From Planctomycetota bacterium (GTDB lineage Bacteria; Planctomycetota; UBA8742; UBA2392), in the NCBI GenBank assembly GCA_020638635.1, contig JACKIE010000011.1, positions 1-64,000 on the forward strand: a stretch of 64,000 nucleotides of DNA, in the 5' to 3' direction. Below, piece by piece: positions 62,365-64,000 of this stretch. Position 1 is the stretch's first letter. Each line of letters starts with the position of its first letter. The notes below the pieces were generated by a model, which saw only the letters and a program-made list of their open reading frames with translations, searched no databases and was not told the origin of the DNA. Made by a program: the position numbers and the translations under genes.

Positions 62365-63342
62365 ATGCGCTACTTGCTTCCGTTGCTTCTTCTATTATTG
62401 GCCGCGTGCGGCAGCCAGGAACGCCCCGAGTACGACAATGACGTCTGGGAGACCTACAACCCCAGGCTGGATCGTCCCACTTACGACGAGACCTACATCC
62501 CGCCTTCGCGCATGGACGCCGACCAGCTGGTCGAGCGCGCCATGCGCGCGGAACGCGACCAGCGCGACGACCAGGCGCGTGTGGACTACCACGCCGCCTT
62601 CCTCCGCGACCGCTGGCACCCGCAGGCCAACCGCCGTTATCAGGACCTGATGCTTCGCAACGGCTTGTTCGACACAGTGTGGCAGGAGTACCTCGACCTG
62701 TGGCAGGCCCAGCCCGCCCGCGGAGACGCCTTCTGGTTCCACTTGCGCCCCATGTTGCTGCGCCGCGCCGACCAGCCCATGCCCCTTGAACGCGAGCCGA
62801 ACCTCAGCGAGCAACAGGCGTCGCAATTCGCCTCCCTCAGCGCCCAAGCCCGCCAGAAGTGGGAAGAGGGCGACGACGCCGGCGCCCGTGAGGCCGTGGC
62901 GCAGGCCCTGGCAATCGCCGAGCTGCCAGAGCTGCAACGACTGCGTATCCAGCTCGCGCCCGCTGAAGATCACGCAGGGTTGCTGGCAGAGTTTGCGGAG
63001 CGCGCCGAGGAGAACCCGGCCAGCGGCGACGCCCTCTACCTGCAGGCCCGCATACTGGCGGCGACAGACGCGGCCGCGGCGCTAAGTCTGCTGCGGGAAG
63101 GCTGGATTCTTGGCTTGCCCGGCTGGTGGCTGCGCTTCGGGATCGGCGAACTGTGCCTGGAGCTAGGCGACAGGCAGCTTCCGGAGGCCCTGGCAGGCGA
63201 GCCGGATGCGGTGCGCTCGGCCCAAGGCTGGTACGCAGCCGCCGAGGCGTTTCTGACAGCTTGTCGAGAAGCGCGGCCCGACAACGAGTACACCGATGTG
63301 CTGCTACAGGTTGTGGTGAAACAACGCGAGCGGCTGCAGTGA
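62365..63342 (+). CDS. Lipoprotein with TPR-like helices
   Basis: 325 residues: signal MRYLLPLLLLLLAAC with lipobox, then helical sequence with TPR-like spacing (DQARVDYHAAFLRDRWHPQAN; QKWEEGDDAGAREAVAQALAIAEL; ASGDALYLQARILAATDAAAALSLLREGW). No enzymatic motif. Follows the rhodanese lipoprotein on the same strand by 66 bp; both may act in envelope maintenance (inference). Confidence 0.8.
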   Translation: MRYLLPLLLLLLAACGSQERPEYDNDVWETYNPRLDRPTYDETYIPPSRMDADQLVERAMRAERDQRDDQARVDYHAAFLRDRWHPQANRRYQDLMLRNGLFDTVWQEYLDLWQAQPARGDAFWFHLRPMLLRRADQPMPLEREPNLSEQQASQFASLSAQARQKWEEGDDAGAREAVAQALAIAELPELQRLRIQLAPAEDHAGLLAEFAERAEENPASGDALYLQARILAATDAAAALSLLREGWILGLPGWWLRFGIGELCLELGDRQLPEALAGEPDAVRSAQGWYAAAEAFLTACREARPDNEYTDVLLQVVVKQRERLQ

Positions 63343-63557
63343 TGCCCTTCCCGATCGGGAAGCTCTAGAAATTCTGACACTCGGCAGGAATCGGGTAGTT
63401 CGCCCAAATGGCCTGAAAATGGCCATTCGTAACCATTCAGGACTTGGACTGTCCACAAATGTGCAATTGAGACATTGGACAAGGGTGACATAAAAATTAC
63501 CATCTTGCCCGCTCACAGCATTCGGCGGTGTGACATTACGGAACTCAGGAGAGCATT

Positions 63558-64000
63558 ATGAAGCGCTTCAACAAGGCGTTGTGTTTGACGCTAGCCCTCG
63601 GCGGCCTGTTGCTCGCCGGCTGCGGCGGCGGTGACGATGGCGGCGGTGGAGGCGGCGGCGGACTGCCCGGCCTTACCGCGATTCACTGGACCCTCAACGG
63701 CGGCGTCGCCACAACCGGCGCGGCTACCAACGGCGGAAACGCCGGTACCGCTCAGATGCAGTCGCAGGGCGACATCCTGTTCGACGACGGGCGCACCAGG
63801 CCGACCGTGACGACCAACTTCCTTACGGCGGGCGTCACGGCGGACAACGTCGTGACCTACGCCGAACTGGTAAGCCTGCTGGCCCCGGCCATCGCGGGCA
63901 CCCAGGCCACCTTCAACCTGCCGGCCGGCACCGGCTTCAACCTCGCCGGCGGCGTTACGCTGAACCTCGGCGACGCCGTTGCGGGCGTGATTGACACGGT
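63558..64000 (+). CDS. Lipoprotein, partial (runs off window)
   Basis: ATG 63558 with AGGAGA at 63547. Signal and lipobox LLLAGC, then a Gly run (GGGDDGGGGGGGGLPG) and a Gly/Ala/Thr-rich domain (LTAIHWTLNGGVATTGAATN... FNLPAGTGFNLAGGVTLNLGDAV) suggestive of beta structure. No stop before the window end, so at least 147 codons. Family not recognised. The upstream 215 bp includes a 16-bp palindrome (63347-63362) and otherwise nothing recognised. Confidence 0.75.
   Translation, partial: MKRFNKALCLTLALGGLLLAGCGGGDDGGGGGGGGLPGLTAIHWTLNGGVATTGAATNGGNAGTAQMQSQGDILFDDGRTRPTVTTNFLTAGVTADNVVTYAELVSLLAPAIAGTQATFNLPAGTGFNLAGGVTLNLGDAVAGVIDT

Noticed and set aside
63347..63362. 16-bp palindrome as terminator
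   Set aside because: No loop or T-tract; more like a binding site or chance.

Overview
The window is GC-rich, densely coding bacterial DNA. Two families suggest Planctomycetota: a short lipoprotein with a planctomycete-type cytochrome c domain (30495-30923) and a protein with the N-terminal motif of the HYExAFE family (40376-40879). A complete alternative complex III operon, an NADH dehydrogenase M subunit and many haem proteins indicate respiratory metabolism. The placement is inference from gene content only.

Layout. 1-2442 (minus): folK, panC and the 5' part of ruvB. 2558-6794: an exported HEAT-repeat protein and lepA. 7123-16665: alternative complex III (actABCDEF) preceded by a dihaem cytochrome c and a NarI-like membrane protein. 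16783-28678: mixed genes (outer-membrane barrel, exonuclease III, two DinB proteins, orphan nuoM, amino-acid permease, CCA-adding enzyme, subtilase with a C-terminal sorting tail). 28905-30319: a carboxymuconolactone decarboxylase/AhpD-like gene with an in-frame UGA, coupled to an ECF41-type sigma factor and bracketed by two near-identical palindromic repeats. 30495-42446: DUF302, M55 peptidase, SulP transporter, purQ, a receiver-kinase fusion and others, separated by repeat-rich spacers. 42620-42695: tRNA-Arg(ACG). 42871-49911: two tandem SARP/BTAD regulators (one a large ATPase, one fused to an alpha/beta hydrolase), a duplicated DUF4242 protein, a ferritin-like diiron protein and a methyltransferase with a second in-frame UGA. 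50147-52090: dnaK with a sigma-54-type promoter. 52187-57014: an AT-richer block of minus-strand genes for exported and membrane proteins, followed by a second, 5'-truncated copy of the last ~566 bp of dnaK. 57880-64000: SLC13/ArsB-like transporter, universal stress protein, Lnt-like membrane protein and three lipoproteins, the last cut by the window edge.

The strongest observations are the two candidate selenoproteins. In each, UGA stands where the homologous family has a redox or metal-binding Cys, the frame stays open with family-like sequence, and a small hairpin with a G-starting loop lies 17-18 nt after the UGA. Next are the partial dnaK duplication around a compositionally different block, and a set of intergenic palindromes whose arms are short-period (mostly 7-nt) tandem repeats, two of which frame the first selenoprotein operon. 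No transposase, integrase, CRISPR array or rRNA was seen.
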